Source of the DNA: Istiophorus platypterus
Lineage: Eukaryota; Chordata; Actinopteri; Istiophoriformes; Istiophoridae
NCBI GenBank assembly: GCA_016859345.1
Contig: CM029118.1
Coordinates: 30,908,501-30,972,500 of the forward strand
Reading direction: 5' to 3'
DNA length: 64,000 nucleotides
In this document: positions 35,225 to 46,100 of the stretch, one piece after another
How positions within the stretch are numbered: the stretch's first letter is position 1
How the letters are laid out: each line of letters begins with the position of its first letter
Translations under genes and position numbers: made by a program
Notes under the pieces: model-generated
Told to the model about the DNA's origin: nothing
What the model saw: only the letters and a program-made list of their open reading frames with translations
Database searches by the model: none

Positions 35225-37527
35225 AGGTTGTGCCCTGGGGCCCTGCAGCACTAAAGAGGAACAGAGACACCCACAGAAAGCGATGGAGGTAGAAAGAGGA
35301 AACAAAAGATGGAAAGAATGAGATGCGGCAGGAATAGAGATAGGACATAAGTGTCTTAAAGGAAAGCCACAGAGGGACATTCAACTCACAAACACACTGT
35401 CTCACACTCGTGCATACACACACAACAAATAAATCCAAATCACTCTCATGGATTGCTGAGTAATGGCCTTTTACTCATCAGAAAATGAAAGGGCAACCTG
35501 TAAGAGGAACATAAAATGTGTGAGGAAGAAAATACACACCACATGTGGCAAACTTATGGCAGAAGTGACCATAATTCAATGATTAAGATTATGTTTGTTT
35601 ATGATGGAGGTTTTTATTCTTGTAATATTTGTAAAATAAAGGCTCAATTAACAACTAATATCAAACTGAATTTGCTCTGCTATGCCATATACAAGGTTAA
35701 ATTGAACTTGGCAATAACAATAGGGGCTATTTATCTATTTTATGTGCCTTAAACTACTGAAAAAATAATATACTGTCATTTCAATCCATGAGATGTATTA
35801 ATGCATTTATAGAGTCCTTAAATAAAATTCAAAGTAAGTGTCTCAAATTCAAACTGAAAAATAAAAATATGCAGTAAAACACTGAAGTGATGCATAAGTG
35901 AGTGAATAATTACAATTTTTAAATTAGCTGAAACACAAAAATATTTTTTTCAAATAAAAAAAAAATCTAAAAAAAAGAATTAACCCCTAACAACTTTATA
36001 GCACTAGCAATTACCTTTGCTGATCATACAGTATCTATTCTACATGGACTACGCTTCATTCATTAAATTTTTTTTCATCTCATAGTGTTGTGGGAGTTAA
36101 ACTTGAGCCTGTTTGAATGTTGGACTCCACTCTGACATGCAGTAATCGAACGGGGGATACACTAAGATTGTTTCTCCTGCAACTGTTGAGCACTGTTTAC
36201 ACATAGACACACACACATGCTGTTCACACATAGGCATGGAAAGATTGTTTTGCCACTATCAACACCACCACCACCACACAGTCAGCTCAGCTAATTGTTA
36301 CATTACGACTGCAACAAAACATTAGGCTGCTGTTAAATTACATTCCAATAGGCTGTGGCCAGCTGCCAGGAGGCTATAGGAGGCCAGGCTGCTATGTTTC
36401 CCAAGCTACAGACAGACAGACAGACAGACAGGCGGACGGACGGACGGACGGACGGACGGACGGACGGACGGACGGACAGACAAACAGATGGGTGGATGAA
36501 GAACAGGCCCAGGTAAGAAATGAGGACTGATTCCCTCTCATTTAATTGTTTAAAAGACAGTTTTTCTCACAGGAGCTTACTGTCTTGACAGAAAGGGTGG
36601 AAGTTATGTTCCGGATAGGATATAACAGAACTGAATATGACATAGTAAAGTAAAAGCAATAAAGTGAATAGAAGAAATTTGAAAAAGGAAAAAAATTAAA
36701 AAGAAAAGTACAGACTATAACTTAAGAAAAGGGGATGAAATAGAATAGAGAACAATAGAAGAGAATCATATATTACACAGTAGGAAATCTAACTTGCATG
36801 TGGCAAAGTTGCTCTCATTGTTTTGAAAACTTTCACGAAAAGTGACTGTGTAAAAGTCTGTCAAGTACCAAAAGGTAGGATTAAAGATTCTGAATTTTTG
36901 TGTTCACTTATTCCTTGATCAGATTGTCCCTAATTATAATTTTAATTAAGCCAGTTTTAGACTATGTTACTTATAGTGCGTCTCGTATTTTGGGGACGTT
37001 TCACATTTCAGAACTTTGACCCCTTTTTCTAATTGAATAAAAGAGGTTTCTCAAAAGTGAGCTATCGAAACTAGTATTGCTTTGGTATAGCACTGAAACT
37101 CAGGTACAACAAATTTTCAAGTTTTGGCGTTTGTATCAAAAAATTACAATGATACAGAGGCCTATATATTACTATTTAACAAGTTGTAACAACAAATCCT
37201 AATGCAATATAGATAAATCACAGTATCACAGCAAAACTGAAGTCCATAGCAGCATTTTTCTTCTCATGTCATTGTCCCGCATAAACGAATGACTGTACAT
37301 GTACATAACCGTGAAATACAAAACCGCTATATTTCTCTTACATATCTCAACATATCTCATAATAAAAGTCGGCACTACTCCTGCCTGTTCCTCTGATCCA
37401 CATTAACTCCTTGAGGTTTGTCTTTGTTAAGCATGTCTTGGTCATGTGTGCAGGCAGTGTGTGTGAGAAAGGCTGGGGCAGACGGAATAGAATACCCGTG
37501 AAAAGCCGTCTCTCTTACCTCAGCCAT
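21321..37527 (-). CDS. bnc1: basonuclin-1, complete five-exon coding sequence
   Basis: The coding parts join as 37527-37519, 28435-28333, 26822-26587, 24976-22872 and 22128-21321 (3261 bases including the stop, 1086 residues). All introns are GT-AG and the phases fit. Basonuclin-1 is a nuclear C2H2 zinc-finger factor of germ cells and basal epithelium, associated in mammals with rRNA-gene and Pol II promoters. Three zinc-finger pairs lie at about residues 384-437, 773-825 and 1019-1071. A basic nuclear-localisation segment PKKKSRKSSMPIKIEKE lies near 569. Phrases such as LFPNLKTVQPVLPFYRS and RLHMPMNRNNRDKDLR match BNC1 rather than BNC2. Human BNC1 is 994 residues; the extra length comes from low-complexity linkers. 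The linkage to sh3gl3 agrees. No frameshift or stop is seen, so the gene appears intact. Confidence 0.95.
22129..22871 (-). other. bnc1: bnc1 intron 4
   Basis: A 743-base GT-AG intron (donor GTGAGAGG, acceptor ATCTGCAG) without open frames or recognisable repeats. Confidence 0.9.
22872..24976 (-). CDS. bnc1: bnc1 exon 4 (large exon, zinc fingers 1-4)
   Basis: The acceptor CTGTAG ends at 24,977 and the donor GTGAGAGG begins at 22,871. It encodes residues 117-817 and two bases of codon 818. It opens with DVAGKVLDRWAIMTFEEE and the conserved LQQFLRFGETKSIVELMA. A Gln/His repeat lies near residues 238-251. Finger pair 1 has CNAC at about 384-387, His 400/405, CTIEGC at 412-417, then SLRSRNRHS. 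The basic KKKSRKSSMPIK segment is near 570. A long acidic, Ser-rich, poorly conserved linker follows, then finger pair 2 (CEIC, about 773; CTVDGC, about 801). Finger 4 is split by the following intron, as in mammals. The linker and the CAG/CTG-like Gln/His run are longer than in the human protein. Confidence 0.97.
24977..26586 (-). other. bnc1: bnc1 intron 3
   Basis: A 1.6-kb GT-AG intron in phase 0. It contains a purine-rich stretch (about 25,000-25,100) and a short G run (26,370-26,380). No further exon was recognised. Confidence 0.9.
26587..26822 (-). CDS. bnc1: bnc1 exon 3
   Basis: The acceptor TATTCTAG ends at 26,823 and the donor GTGAGC begins at 26,586. The exon encodes ALSKLKVHHMYQSSQVEIV to DWTLQDYIRGYVLQ (residues 38-116), nearly identical to human BNC1 over its whole length. 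This is the most conserved non-finger part of basonuclins, including SLMLYGTQAIPIRLKILLDR and the LDWTLQDYIRGY phrase. The phase is 1 on entry and 0 on exit. The function of the segment is unknown to me. Confidence 0.96.
26823..28332 (-). other. bnc1: bnc1 intron 2 (contains an L2 fragment)
   Basis: A 1.5-kb GT-AG intron in phase 1. It holds the LINE fragment described separately; the rest is AT-rich with nothing recognised. Confidence 0.9.
27700..27925 (-). mobile_element. L2-type LINE fragment, reverse-transcriptase C-terminal region
   Basis: On the minus strand, bases from 27,920 read KILLFVTKALNGQSPVY. After frameshifts and stops the sequence continues to a phrase ending PQMWNSLLEDLRQAIHT near 27,705. 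Both phrases are typical of the C-terminal part of fish L2/CR1-clade reverse transcriptases. The copy is short, shifted between frames and non-functional, and lies in the sense direction of bnc1 inside intron 2. Confidence 0.75.
28333..28435 (-). CDS. bnc1: bnc1 exon 2
   Basis: The acceptor ACAACAG ends at 28,436 and the donor GTAAGAAC starts at 28,332. The exon encodes AICCTLVNCNCDNFKPGK and then LKRRQCENCKHGWVAH, residues 4-37, plus one base of codon 38. This Cys-rich N-terminal segment is conserved in basonuclins (human: CTLNCSCQSFKPGK, QCDQCKHGWVAH). Its four or more cysteines plus His look like a metal-binding module, though its structure is not established to my knowledge. Confidence 0.95.
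28576..28668. repeat. A-rich tract followed by (TA)n
   Basis: A-rich sequence runs into about 19 TA units (28,630-28,668), close upstream of bnc1 exon 2. Confidence 0.95.
30294..30346. repeat. (CA)n microsatellite
   Basis: About 26 CA units in bnc1 intron 1, preceded by imperfect CA/CG-rich sequence from 30,248. Confidence 0.97.
31090..31240. promoter_or_regulatory. possible enhancer in bnc1 intron 1
   Basis: A non-repetitive block with TTAATTAAAG, CAGATGAGC, CATCTGTGAG and GACCTTGACA (nuclear-receptor-like half-site) motifs. The texture suggests a conserved element, but this is unproven. Confidence 0.2.
32420..32660. promoter_or_regulatory. possible enhancer in bnc1 intron 1
   Basis: The block is more GC-balanced than its AT-rich flanks. 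It contains AATCAATTAG, CAGCAGCTGTG and ACAATTACAG motifs, with no simple repeat. It is a candidate conserved noncoding element on texture only. Confidence 0.25.
33222..33280. repeat. perfect 24-bp inverted repeat with 11-base loop
   Basis: Bases 33,222-33,245 are exactly complementary to 33,257-33,280; the loop (33,246-33,256) starts with the palindrome GATATC. The arms are AT-rich but not simple repeats. It lies within bnc1 intron 1 and would fold in the pre-mRNA or extrude as a cruciform. No target duplication or transposon similarity was seen. The stem is close to, but a little shorter than, a microRNA precursor. Confidence 0.9.
35169..35221. repeat. (GT)n microsatellite
   Basis: About 26 uninterrupted GT units in bnc1 intron 1. 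A run of about 15 C lies nearby at 35,004-35,018. Confidence 0.97.
36408..36482. repeat. compound tetranucleotide (GACA)n-(GGAC)n
   Basis: About five GACA units change to about eleven GGAC units and then back to GACA. This is a compound tetranucleotide tract roughly 1 kb downstream of the bnc1 start codon, inside intron 1. Confidence 0.95.
37519..37527 (-). CDS. bnc1: bnc1 coding exon 1 (nine coding bases, Met-Ala-Glu)
   Basis: ATGGCTGAG at 37,527-37,519 is followed by the strong donor GTAAGAG. Joined in phase 0 to exon 2 it gives MAEAICCTLVNC, which matches the start of human BNC1 (MAEAISCTLNC). The ATG has A at -3 and G at +4, a good initiation context. Another in-frame ATG lies two codons upstream (37,533; MIMAEA) in a weak context, immediately after an in-frame stop, so translation cannot start further up in this frame. 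The exon is found by splice signal and family match, not by length. Confidence 0.88.
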
Positions 37528-37800
37528 TATCATTTAGTCGGATGTTTCCAAGGATACCATGGAGTTTGCCATTCCCTGCGAGTCCCACAAAACAACTGCC
37601 TCCAACTCTCCTGTCCGCACAAGTACTAATGTAAAAGAGCCATCAAACCCAGCAGCGTCTCCTTCAACAACGCAGACACACATGTATTCTGCTTCTTTCT
37701 CTTCTCACACACACGGACACGCTGAGCCACCAACACTCACTCCACAAAAAAGAGAAGTCACTGTGCTTTTACTCTCACTACAAAGACACACACACCTCCT
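37528..37800 (-). promoter_or_regulatory. bnc1: bnc1 5' UTR and proximal promoter (extent uncertain)
   Basis: This is the sequence immediately upstream of the bnc1 start. The transcription start cannot be fixed: there is no clear TATA box, and CpG content is only slightly raised. A short upstream open frame and two GT/CA tracts lie nearby. Confidence 0.5.
37534..37560 (-). promoter_or_regulatory. bnc1: upstream open reading frame in bnc1 leader
   Basis: ATG at 37,560 opens an eight-codon frame (MVSLETSD) that ends with TAA at 37,536-37,534, directly before the in-frame ATG-ATA-ATG of bnc1. A uORF ending six bases before the main ATG could lower or condition bnc1 translation. It counts only if the leader extends past 37,560. 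Confidence 0.5.
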
Positions 37801-37854
37801 CTGATTTCTCTCCGCTCATGTTGTCGTGGACTGGCTCTAAACTACTCAAGATGT

Positions 37855-38061
37855 TGTGTGTGTGTGTGAGTGTGTGAGTGTGTGTGTGTGTGTGTGTGAG
37901 TGTGTTGAAACTGGGCACAGGGGATTGGAATGAGATCCTCCCACTCGGCATTCTCACCTCAGGAGCTGCCTGCTCCCTCCCTTGCCTGTGCACAGAAACA
38001 CACACTTGCATGCACTCATAGAGGTGTGCATGCTCTTTCACGCGCGCAGACACACACACAC

Positions 38062-38100
<39 letters not shown>
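37855..38100. repeat. GT tract and facing CA tract near the bnc1 promoter
   Basis: An interrupted GT tract (37,855-37,907) and a CA tract (38,050-38,100) flank about 140 bases of non-repetitive sequence with a CGCGCG run at its end. Both tracts can form Z-DNA, and as facing purine-pyrimidine repeats they are partly complementary. Confidence 0.9.
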
Positions 38101-38102
<2 letters not shown>

Positions 38103-38485
38103 TCTACCCCCTCAGAGTCACAGGGCAGTCCCCTCACAGCTGGCTAGAAGAGGGCATGACACTCATCTTTCACAGAGATTTGATCAAAAGGAATCACAAA
38201 GGCTGGAGGCTCTCCTAATGCAGTCAGAGGAGACTCTCCCTCTTTTCCCCTCTCTCTCTCTCTCCATCTGGGTAATGCCCTAAATCAACGCTGCCCGTCT
38301 CGGTGCACACAGCCCAGTGTGTGTGTCTGGATTCACCTTAACACAGTCCTGTGAACAGGCTCCATAACAAGTTATGCCTTGTGCCGTCAGGAATGTGTCA
38401 GTGTCTGTGCTGAGTGTTTCTCTTGAAGAGGGGACTTCACACATGACAAAAACTAAATCGGTGTTATCTTTAGGAATACATGTTC

Positions 38486-38720
38486 CTAGGGTTGGGTATC
38501 AAACCTCAACACTTTTTTGGCACTGACTGAAATGTGTATTAAAAACTTTAAAGTATGGAAAGCTGGCACTGAAATCAAAGGTATGACAACTTTAGACCAA
38601 TTTATTCAGACAATTTTTTTTGTATAGCTAGCAGCATTTCAGAACCTTAGCTTCTTTTGAATTTGCAGGGAAAAGTCAAGATTTCTCAAAGACGGGTATC
38701 AAAAAAAAGTACTGTTCGAG
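38486..38720. mobile_element. possible truncated hAT-like nonautonomous element
   Basis: The block begins CTAGGGTTGGGTATC and contains repeated GGTATCAAA and GAGTATC phrases. These are reminiscent of a dispersed fish element whose ends read GGGTTGGGTATCG. No matching right terminal repeat or target duplication is visible, so it would be a truncated, decayed copy. Confidence 0.3.
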
Positions 38721-41662
38721 TATCAGCTTTCAAAACTCAGAAATTAAAAATGTAATGCCCATGTTTAACAGCTAAAGACACATTGTGTGGTGGTACAAAT
38801 ACATTACCCATAGTGACAAATTAAATCAATATAAAACACAAAATTAGTTATACCATATTCATGTCATTGGATGGAGGGTAGAGATGGGAAAAGACCACAT
38901 CATCTGAAAACTCATAATGTTTGTATGATAGCAGAGTTGCTCATGTGAGGCTAAAGAATACTTTGCATTGACACCTGCAGAATATCGGTTGGGATTAATT
39001 AACGATTGACTTTGGCTGATAAGAGGCAATCGTGTTTTTTCAGTCCTTTTAAAATACCTACTGTAATTTCCTAAAGTCAAATGTGACTTGATCTTCAAAT
39101 TGATCTCTTTGTGTGATTAACAGTTCAATGTTATTAGCAGCTTTGCATGAAAAGTGACTTAAGAGAGGATTATTAAAATAGTACCCAACAGAACATTGTT
39201 GTGTAACAGTGTAACAGAATACTTAAATCTGTTCATTCATAACCTAATAAGGGTCATAGTTATGTTTTGTTTACCCCTTGTCCTTTTTCCAGTCTATTCA
39301 TTTTTTTGTGTCTTTTTCATCCCCCTTCTCTCCTCTATGTGGTCGAGGGAAAGTACTGATGATTTTAGCCAATAGAGGCATCTGCTAATCCACAAATTAT
39401 GCAGCAAGTTTAAACAGGTACACCTGGTCTGCTCCATCTTGGGCAGCTTAAGGGAAGAAGGGAGGGTGGGAGTGGGGGGATGCAACTACATGGAGACACA
39501 CTTTAAAGTTTCACTAAATATAAAGTGCAAAATGGACTCTCCTTTCCTTTTTTCTAGAAATTTTAATTTACCCAGAGAGTATCAACTGACCACTTTGTTT
39601 TTCCCAGAAATTTGCTGCACCACATTTATATCATTCAACAGATTTGTGTATAATCTGTTGAATGGGGGGGGGGGTTCAATGCCTTGCCCAAAGGTGGCTC
39701 AACTAAACTGAAGTGCTGTAGGGGGGCAGAGTGTTACCCATCTGCTTTCCCCACCCCCTTTCTCACAGCAAAGAAACTCAACATGACAATCCTCCAATCA
39801 TAAAACCGCTTCTCTATCCTGTAGGCTAGCAACACCCCCTGACTTGACATTCAGAAATTTGCCAAGCAGCCTTCGTAACTGATAAAAATGCATCTAATAG
39901 CCCTTGAAGTTGGACATCAAAACTGCGTTACTTTCCACAGGAGATCAAAGCCGTTCTTATTTGTGAAAAGCTCCAAATTTTATGATGTTACATACTGTAT
40001 ATGGATAAGAGACATCCCGTCAAGGCATATAACACAAGCCTGGAAAGCCCTCCACTCTCTCACAGTTGTTCAGGGAAGCAGATCTGCTTACCAGCCTTGT
40101 ATTTATTCCATACCTAAGGGATGCATACCAAACACTGCCCCAGACCTGGCCTGGATTAGGTCTGCACTGCTTGTCAGATTGCTGCTCCCTGGGCTGGAGC
40201 ACCGCAGACGTATTTGTGCCCCCAGCAAATAAACTCCATGTGCAGCAGAACAGGTCACACTGCCTACTTACATGTCTGTCATTAGCCTTCCTGCAGGGAA
40301 GAGCGAAAGGGGCTTGAGTACTTGAGCAGATGAGCAGCTTTGGGAGAGCATACTCCTTTACACTTTCTTTATTTGATGAAGCTGAGCAAAATATTGCTAG
40401 CATGCACTTACAACCTGTCATTATTTGGTTTACTGAGATATTTGTATTATTTACATTTAACCAAAACCACCATTTTTCCCTAAATTTAACCAAAGTGCTT
40501 TTGTTGCCTAAACCACAGACAGGACTCCAAATGCAAACCATGGTCTCTGGAGGGACAGGTTTATTCTTTGTGCACCTGCCTTCCATCCAAACCATGTCCT
40601 GCCAACACTGCTGCTGTTAAGAAATGCAGTGCTTGGTTCATTAAGAAAATAGGTTAACTATGAGCATAATCGAACCAATAATTATGTTTCTTATTAAATG
40701 TATTTGCTGTTGTCAATATTAGCATATGTAATTTCAAAGAATTAAATATTGAAAATGATTTGAGGAGCCACTTGAAAGAATATTATGACTTTCTTTTGAC
40801 ATTTTCCCTTAACATGAAGGATAACACATTTTACATCCCTAATACAAATACAATCTAAGTGGTATTGTTTTATTCTAATTTCATTGATGATAATTCTGGC
40901 AATTATTTTGTTGACTAATTGAACATTAGGTTTATTTAATGTTGGAAATATGAAACCTAGCCATCACAACTTCACAACATAACAATCTTAAATGTTTTGT
41001 TTTGTCCAATCGGCGGTCTAAAAATTTATATATATTTAATTTACAATGATATAAAATAAAGAAAAGCAACTGGTCTTTATATTAGAGAAACTTAAACCAA
41101 AAAAACATTTTTTGTATTAGATGCTTTTTAGTATTGCCAGTCAATTAATTGAATAGTTGATTAACAATGGAACTAATGTCTAATTGGGCTTTCAGACACA
41201 GTGTGACGATGGCATCACTTTACTCTGAAACCAGTTATTTCCAATGGCCTGTGCTGCATTATGACATTTGGAGCAAAGCACATGCAGACACTGATATGAC
41301 TCCCCTGACGATGGGAATGCGGTGCATATTAACTTTTGTCTATATAGGCCATAAGTTGTGTTTATCAAGGGGGAGGAGGTTAATTTATGTACACTAAATT
41401 TTAAAATCAACATGTGAAATTCATTATTGTTGCGAGAACAAAAATGGTGATACTGACTGTATGAGGGCCAGGTCTTTTTTGTATTTAATTATTAGTACTT
41501 ATTGATGTCAAAATAATCACTTCTTATCCATTTGTAGTTTAGCCGTGGTTGGCACTGATCTGAGCTGTATGTCTCCTGTATCTCTCCTCACTGACTACCG
41601 TATCATACAGAACCTGCCCCAACATAGCCCCAGTACAAGGGAAGCAGTGTTTTTTTTTTGTC

Positions 41663-41711
41663 TTTGTGTGTGTGTGTGTATGTGTGTGTGTGCGTGAGTG
41701 TGTGCGTATGT

Positions 41712-41760
<49 letters not shown>

Positions 41761-41774
41761 TGTGTGTGTGTGTG
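41663..41774. repeat. interrupted (GT)n microsatellite
   Basis: More than 100 bases of GT with interspersed GC, GA and TA units. Open frames across it are artefacts. Confidence 0.95.
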
Positions 41775-43124
41775 GTCCAAGTGTCGGCCTGCCTTTCCTC
41801 ACTTTAGCTGACAGTAAAAAAAAGGCCAAAAGGGGAGCTATTACCTCCCCACTCCCTACAAACTGTCCGTACCAGGCTCCTGTCACTACACCAAATGGCC
41901 TCAAGTTTACCTGTCATTCCATGGGATTATTCAATGCAGACACTCTTACTGGGTCACTGTAAATCGCACAGAAACCGAATAGCCAAGATAGCTGTTTTAA
42001 AATAATAGAAGGGGGATCTGAGCTAATGAAAGTTTTTGGTGTGTGACAGGGCTTTTGACGACCTGGAAGCCACAATTGTTTATTACATTACAGGACACAT
42101 TTGTTTACTCTTGCCCATGTGGATATGCACTATGTGACTCGTCATACAACAGTGTGTATGTGATTATGTGTGAAGGAGATGGATAACGATGTAACAAGAA
42201 AAAAACTGAGGATAGCGCTTTCACCATGCAGCAAGAGGGGAGGTCAGGACTGTTTGTGTGTGGGAGGCACCGGGCTTTCATAGAGATTGGTTTTATATAA
42301 AACAGCATTAGTAAAAGCAGAGCTAGCCATTGAGTGCACTTCAAATGTTAACAGAAGACCACAGGATATTAGTGCTTACTATGAATATATTCTTCTCTCT
42401 TTAGCTAGTGAGCAATGTGTAGAGGACATAGAAGTAGATGTAAATGGGAGCCATAGTGATGGTACCAAGGTCAGTCCACACATCACACATTACACAAAGA
42501 CATGCAAAACAAGGTTTTTAAGGGAAGTACTGACTAAATTTAAAATGCATCATCTTTTTTTTCTATGTTTGGTGCTCAGACTCGCCTCTGAGGTGTTTCT
42601 TCACTCTACTTCCCAGAAATCACTTCAGTGTATCCAGTATTATGTCATCTTTCATGCATTTTGTTCCTGTTGGCTTATTATACAATACTTTGTTCTTCTT
42701 CTATTTATTTCAGAGAAGCTGAGCATATTACACATAGATCAATATACACCAGAGGATATGCTTTCGTTTGAACAGCAAATGTAAAAGCCGTAATAAAAAT
42801 GATATGGGACTGAACTACTGTTGTGTCATATCAGTGTCAGAGGTTCATAACAACTATTTTTGCTCAGAATCTCCAGACAGTTCCAGAGAGCACTTTTGTC
42901 TGTTAAAAAGTACGATAGAGTAAAATGTACAGTAGTGGTTCCAGACCGAATTATGGAGGTAGCTCTTATTCAAAAGTCAAGACCTTGGTTCCAAACCAAA
43001 ATATAAGCTTCTGGGCTAACTAATTAGCATCCAGGGTAATCAGATTATTAGCAGTGTATTCATATCATCATTATTTGGTTTCTTATATATCTACAAACAC
43101 TATCTTCTAATGTCTAATCTCATA

Positions 43125-43127
<3 letters not shown>

Positions 43128-43196
<69 letters not shown>
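43128..43196. repeat. (ATT)n microsatellite
   Basis: About 23 ATT units without interruption. Confidence 0.97.
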
Positions 43197-43197
<1 letters not shown>

Positions 43198-46100
43198 GCT
43201 TTTCACAATTTTCATTGTAAAGAATGTCATTGTAATCTTGATGAGATTTCCTTGGTTTTGGAACAGAAACTGGAAATTCTTGTTTCACTGCAGTTCTTAA
43301 TACAGCTATGGCTCAAACAAGCTAGTGAGCGAAAAAAATAGTAGGCAAGCTGACTAGCTAGCCAGATTTTTTTTAGCTGCCAAGTAAAAGGCTCTCTTTT
43401 ACCAGGTATGTGTTATTTAGGTTAGGTTAGCCTAAACCACAGGTCACAGTTGACAAATTTCACTTTGTGACATAAACTGTGTTCACTTGAACAGGTTGAA
43501 TGACAAAAAGGAAACAGGATGATGTCAAACTGTCTTCCCGAAGCTGACATTGGTCGTAAAGAGCAGCAAGAATAGAAATTTAGGTATATATTTGAATAGT
43601 GGTCTAGTACTGTAGAAACAGTCAAACAGTGTCTCAAGCAACCTTGCAATAGATGAGAACCACACCTGTAACTGTTGGTAACACATCAGTCATACTGATA
43701 GTTGTACCTTTCAAAATGCTTAAAAGGCATTAAGGTTTAAAATTCACAGTGCATATTAGATAAAAAATTTTGCTGACAAATAGACTAACAAGTCTGTTTC
43801 TAATGACCTAAACTAGACAGAAACTATTGATATTCAAATGACTGAAATATTAATCAGTGTTGTTCATCAAGGCTAAAATTAAAGTTACATCAAAATCAGT
43901 TCCCAAAACAAACAGTGCACTGTGTTATGCAGCTTGCATTAACTGTTTATATACATGTAAAATTCATCCACAGATGACTTTAAAACTGTTTATATATGTG
44001 TTCAAATCTCATAGACAAGACATATTATCATATATAAATACAAGTATGATATATTGTGCCATTTATTATTCATTACCTGTTTATACCACAGCTGTGGCAT
44101 TTCATAACAGAAATTATACTTTTAATTTATTATTGTTAATTTATAAATCATATAATCCTAAAAAATATGTATATAAGCCTACAACCATGCCATACTGTCT
44201 TACAAACCATTTATTAAATGATTATATACTGCTTATAAATGCACACCTCAAATTTTGTAACATCTCAGCACCTTTTCCTGACATCCCCTGGTGTGGCGAC
44301 AGTGCATTCAGTTTGTCTATAGTTTAATAAAGCTGCTCCCTTTCCTCTCATCCTTCATCCATCCATCCTTCCACCCCCTCCTAGGAGTCTGGTATTGATC
44401 AGACATGTCCACATTAGAGGGAGGGGAGATGCTTTTATGATAATCCACCTACCCTCCCTGCCACTCGTAATGGCTGCATTAGACGCTCATCCCCTCTGCA
44501 CCCGACACCTGGCCCTTGCTCTCTTCGGACTTACTGTTTGCATTACAACACTGTTTAATGGGCTCTTTAGAGGGGCTGAGGGGGCTAGGTGCAGGGGAGG
44601 GCAGGAAACTTTCCAAGAGGTTCCAGTAGATGAGGACCCAGCTAGGAGCCGCTGGGAAGATCCAGTACTAGAGTGATAGATGGAACCAAGTTGAAGTGGA
44701 GGGCAGAGGGAGCTGAAAGTGGGGGTCCATTACCTATTACTGAATCCCCTCTCTGTCTAGCCACGCCACTCGGCTGGCTGTCTGATGTCTAACAACTCTA
44801 GGAAGTGAAGCTATGGATGAGTGTGCTCTCTGACCGGCCCCAGACAGAGAGCCAATCAATAGCTCTTTCTCTCATTACTTTCCAGTCAAGACAGTCCAGA
44901 TAATTTCTGACACAAATGTAGAGAGTCCGCACACAAATGTACAAAAGTTGAAACAAAAGATCCAGGTAGGACCCTTGGTCTGGTAGGCACTGCTGTTAAC
45001 AGAAATAGTATAAGTACACCAACAGAATGATGAGCTATACTCCCACTTAACCCCTGCATTATTTACCAGGCTAGCTGCAGCAGAAAGAGATGGGGCTCTC
45101 AAGATGCCTGGCTGAGGAAAAAACACAAGACCGAAAAAAATGAGGAAAAAAGACGGAGAGAGAAAGAGCCACCTGGACACCATCAGTCTCAGCGAAGGTA
45201 AACATCTCTGACATTCCTCCCGGCACACTGGCCTACAAGGGTCAAAGGTCATGATGACAAACGAGTGACCCAGGAGCCCTTAGAGGCCAAGAGAGAAGCC
45301 TCTGGAATCTCTCAGCAGGGGGTAGGGGGACACAGAGTCATATTCAATGGCCCAGGAGTCATGAATAAAAGGACAGTGGGCAATACAGAACACCAATACT
45401 AGCACACATGCCAATACTCATAAACATGCAAATACAGAACAGCAATAATATGTTGGACTGATCTCCAGATCTGCCTCTCCATCATATTCCCCTTTTTTAA
45501 CCTCACCCCTGATATGGGTACAAAGGGGAATACCAGTAATGCATTGTTGGGTTCAACAATGGTACATTACAAATGTCAGACTGGACCAAAGAAAAAGCTG
45601 GTAAGAAGTCAAATCACCTCAGCTGAGAAGAAAGGATAGGAAATGGGTGACACCATCAACTCCCAAGAGAAATTTTAGCCTAAGGTTCTAGTTGTAGTAG
45701 GAAGTCAGTTGTAAATAAGGAATGTGTATTTCATGTGTAAGTGATGGCCAGTATGTGATCAGACCGGGTCTGAGGAGGAGGATGATGATGGTGAGACACA
45801 ACTGGAAGTTGTGCTGGACCCCTCCCAGGTGTCAGCTATCCACACTATAAGCATTAATGTTTGTGTTATGCAGGGTCTTTGTAAGATATTTGCACATACA
45901 CTATGTAAAGAGTTGTAGCATTTGCTTCTCATACACAGCTTGAAGTGTGGACAGTGGTAGAAGCAATTGTAGTGACATGTTATAATTTTCAGTCAGTTCC
46001 ACATCAGTGGCTGGACTACCTTCCATAGAGGTCTAAGCATGTAAACAAATGTAAGGGTTTTAGTACAAGCACAAGTGTTGATTCTTATGCTTGAAATACT

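Larger units (their letters stand above)
28436..37518 (-). other. bnc1: bnc1 intron 1
   Basis: A 9.1-kb phase-0 intron between the nine-base coding exon 1 (donor GTAAGAG) and exon 2 (acceptor ACAACAG). It holds several microsatellites, a perfect hairpin and some candidate regulatory blocks listed separately. No other exon was recognised. Large first introns commonly hold enhancers of developmental genes. Confidence 0.85.

Noticed and set aside
42287..42784. 165-codon plus-strand frame
   Set aside because: AT-rich, no domain, no splice or promoter context, and codon use looks random. Treated as a chance frame.
45745..45917. Acidic frame with the run EEEDDDGE that stays open for about 55 codons
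   Set aside because: A GAG/GAT repeat explains the acidic run; no acceptor or donor pair or homology was found.
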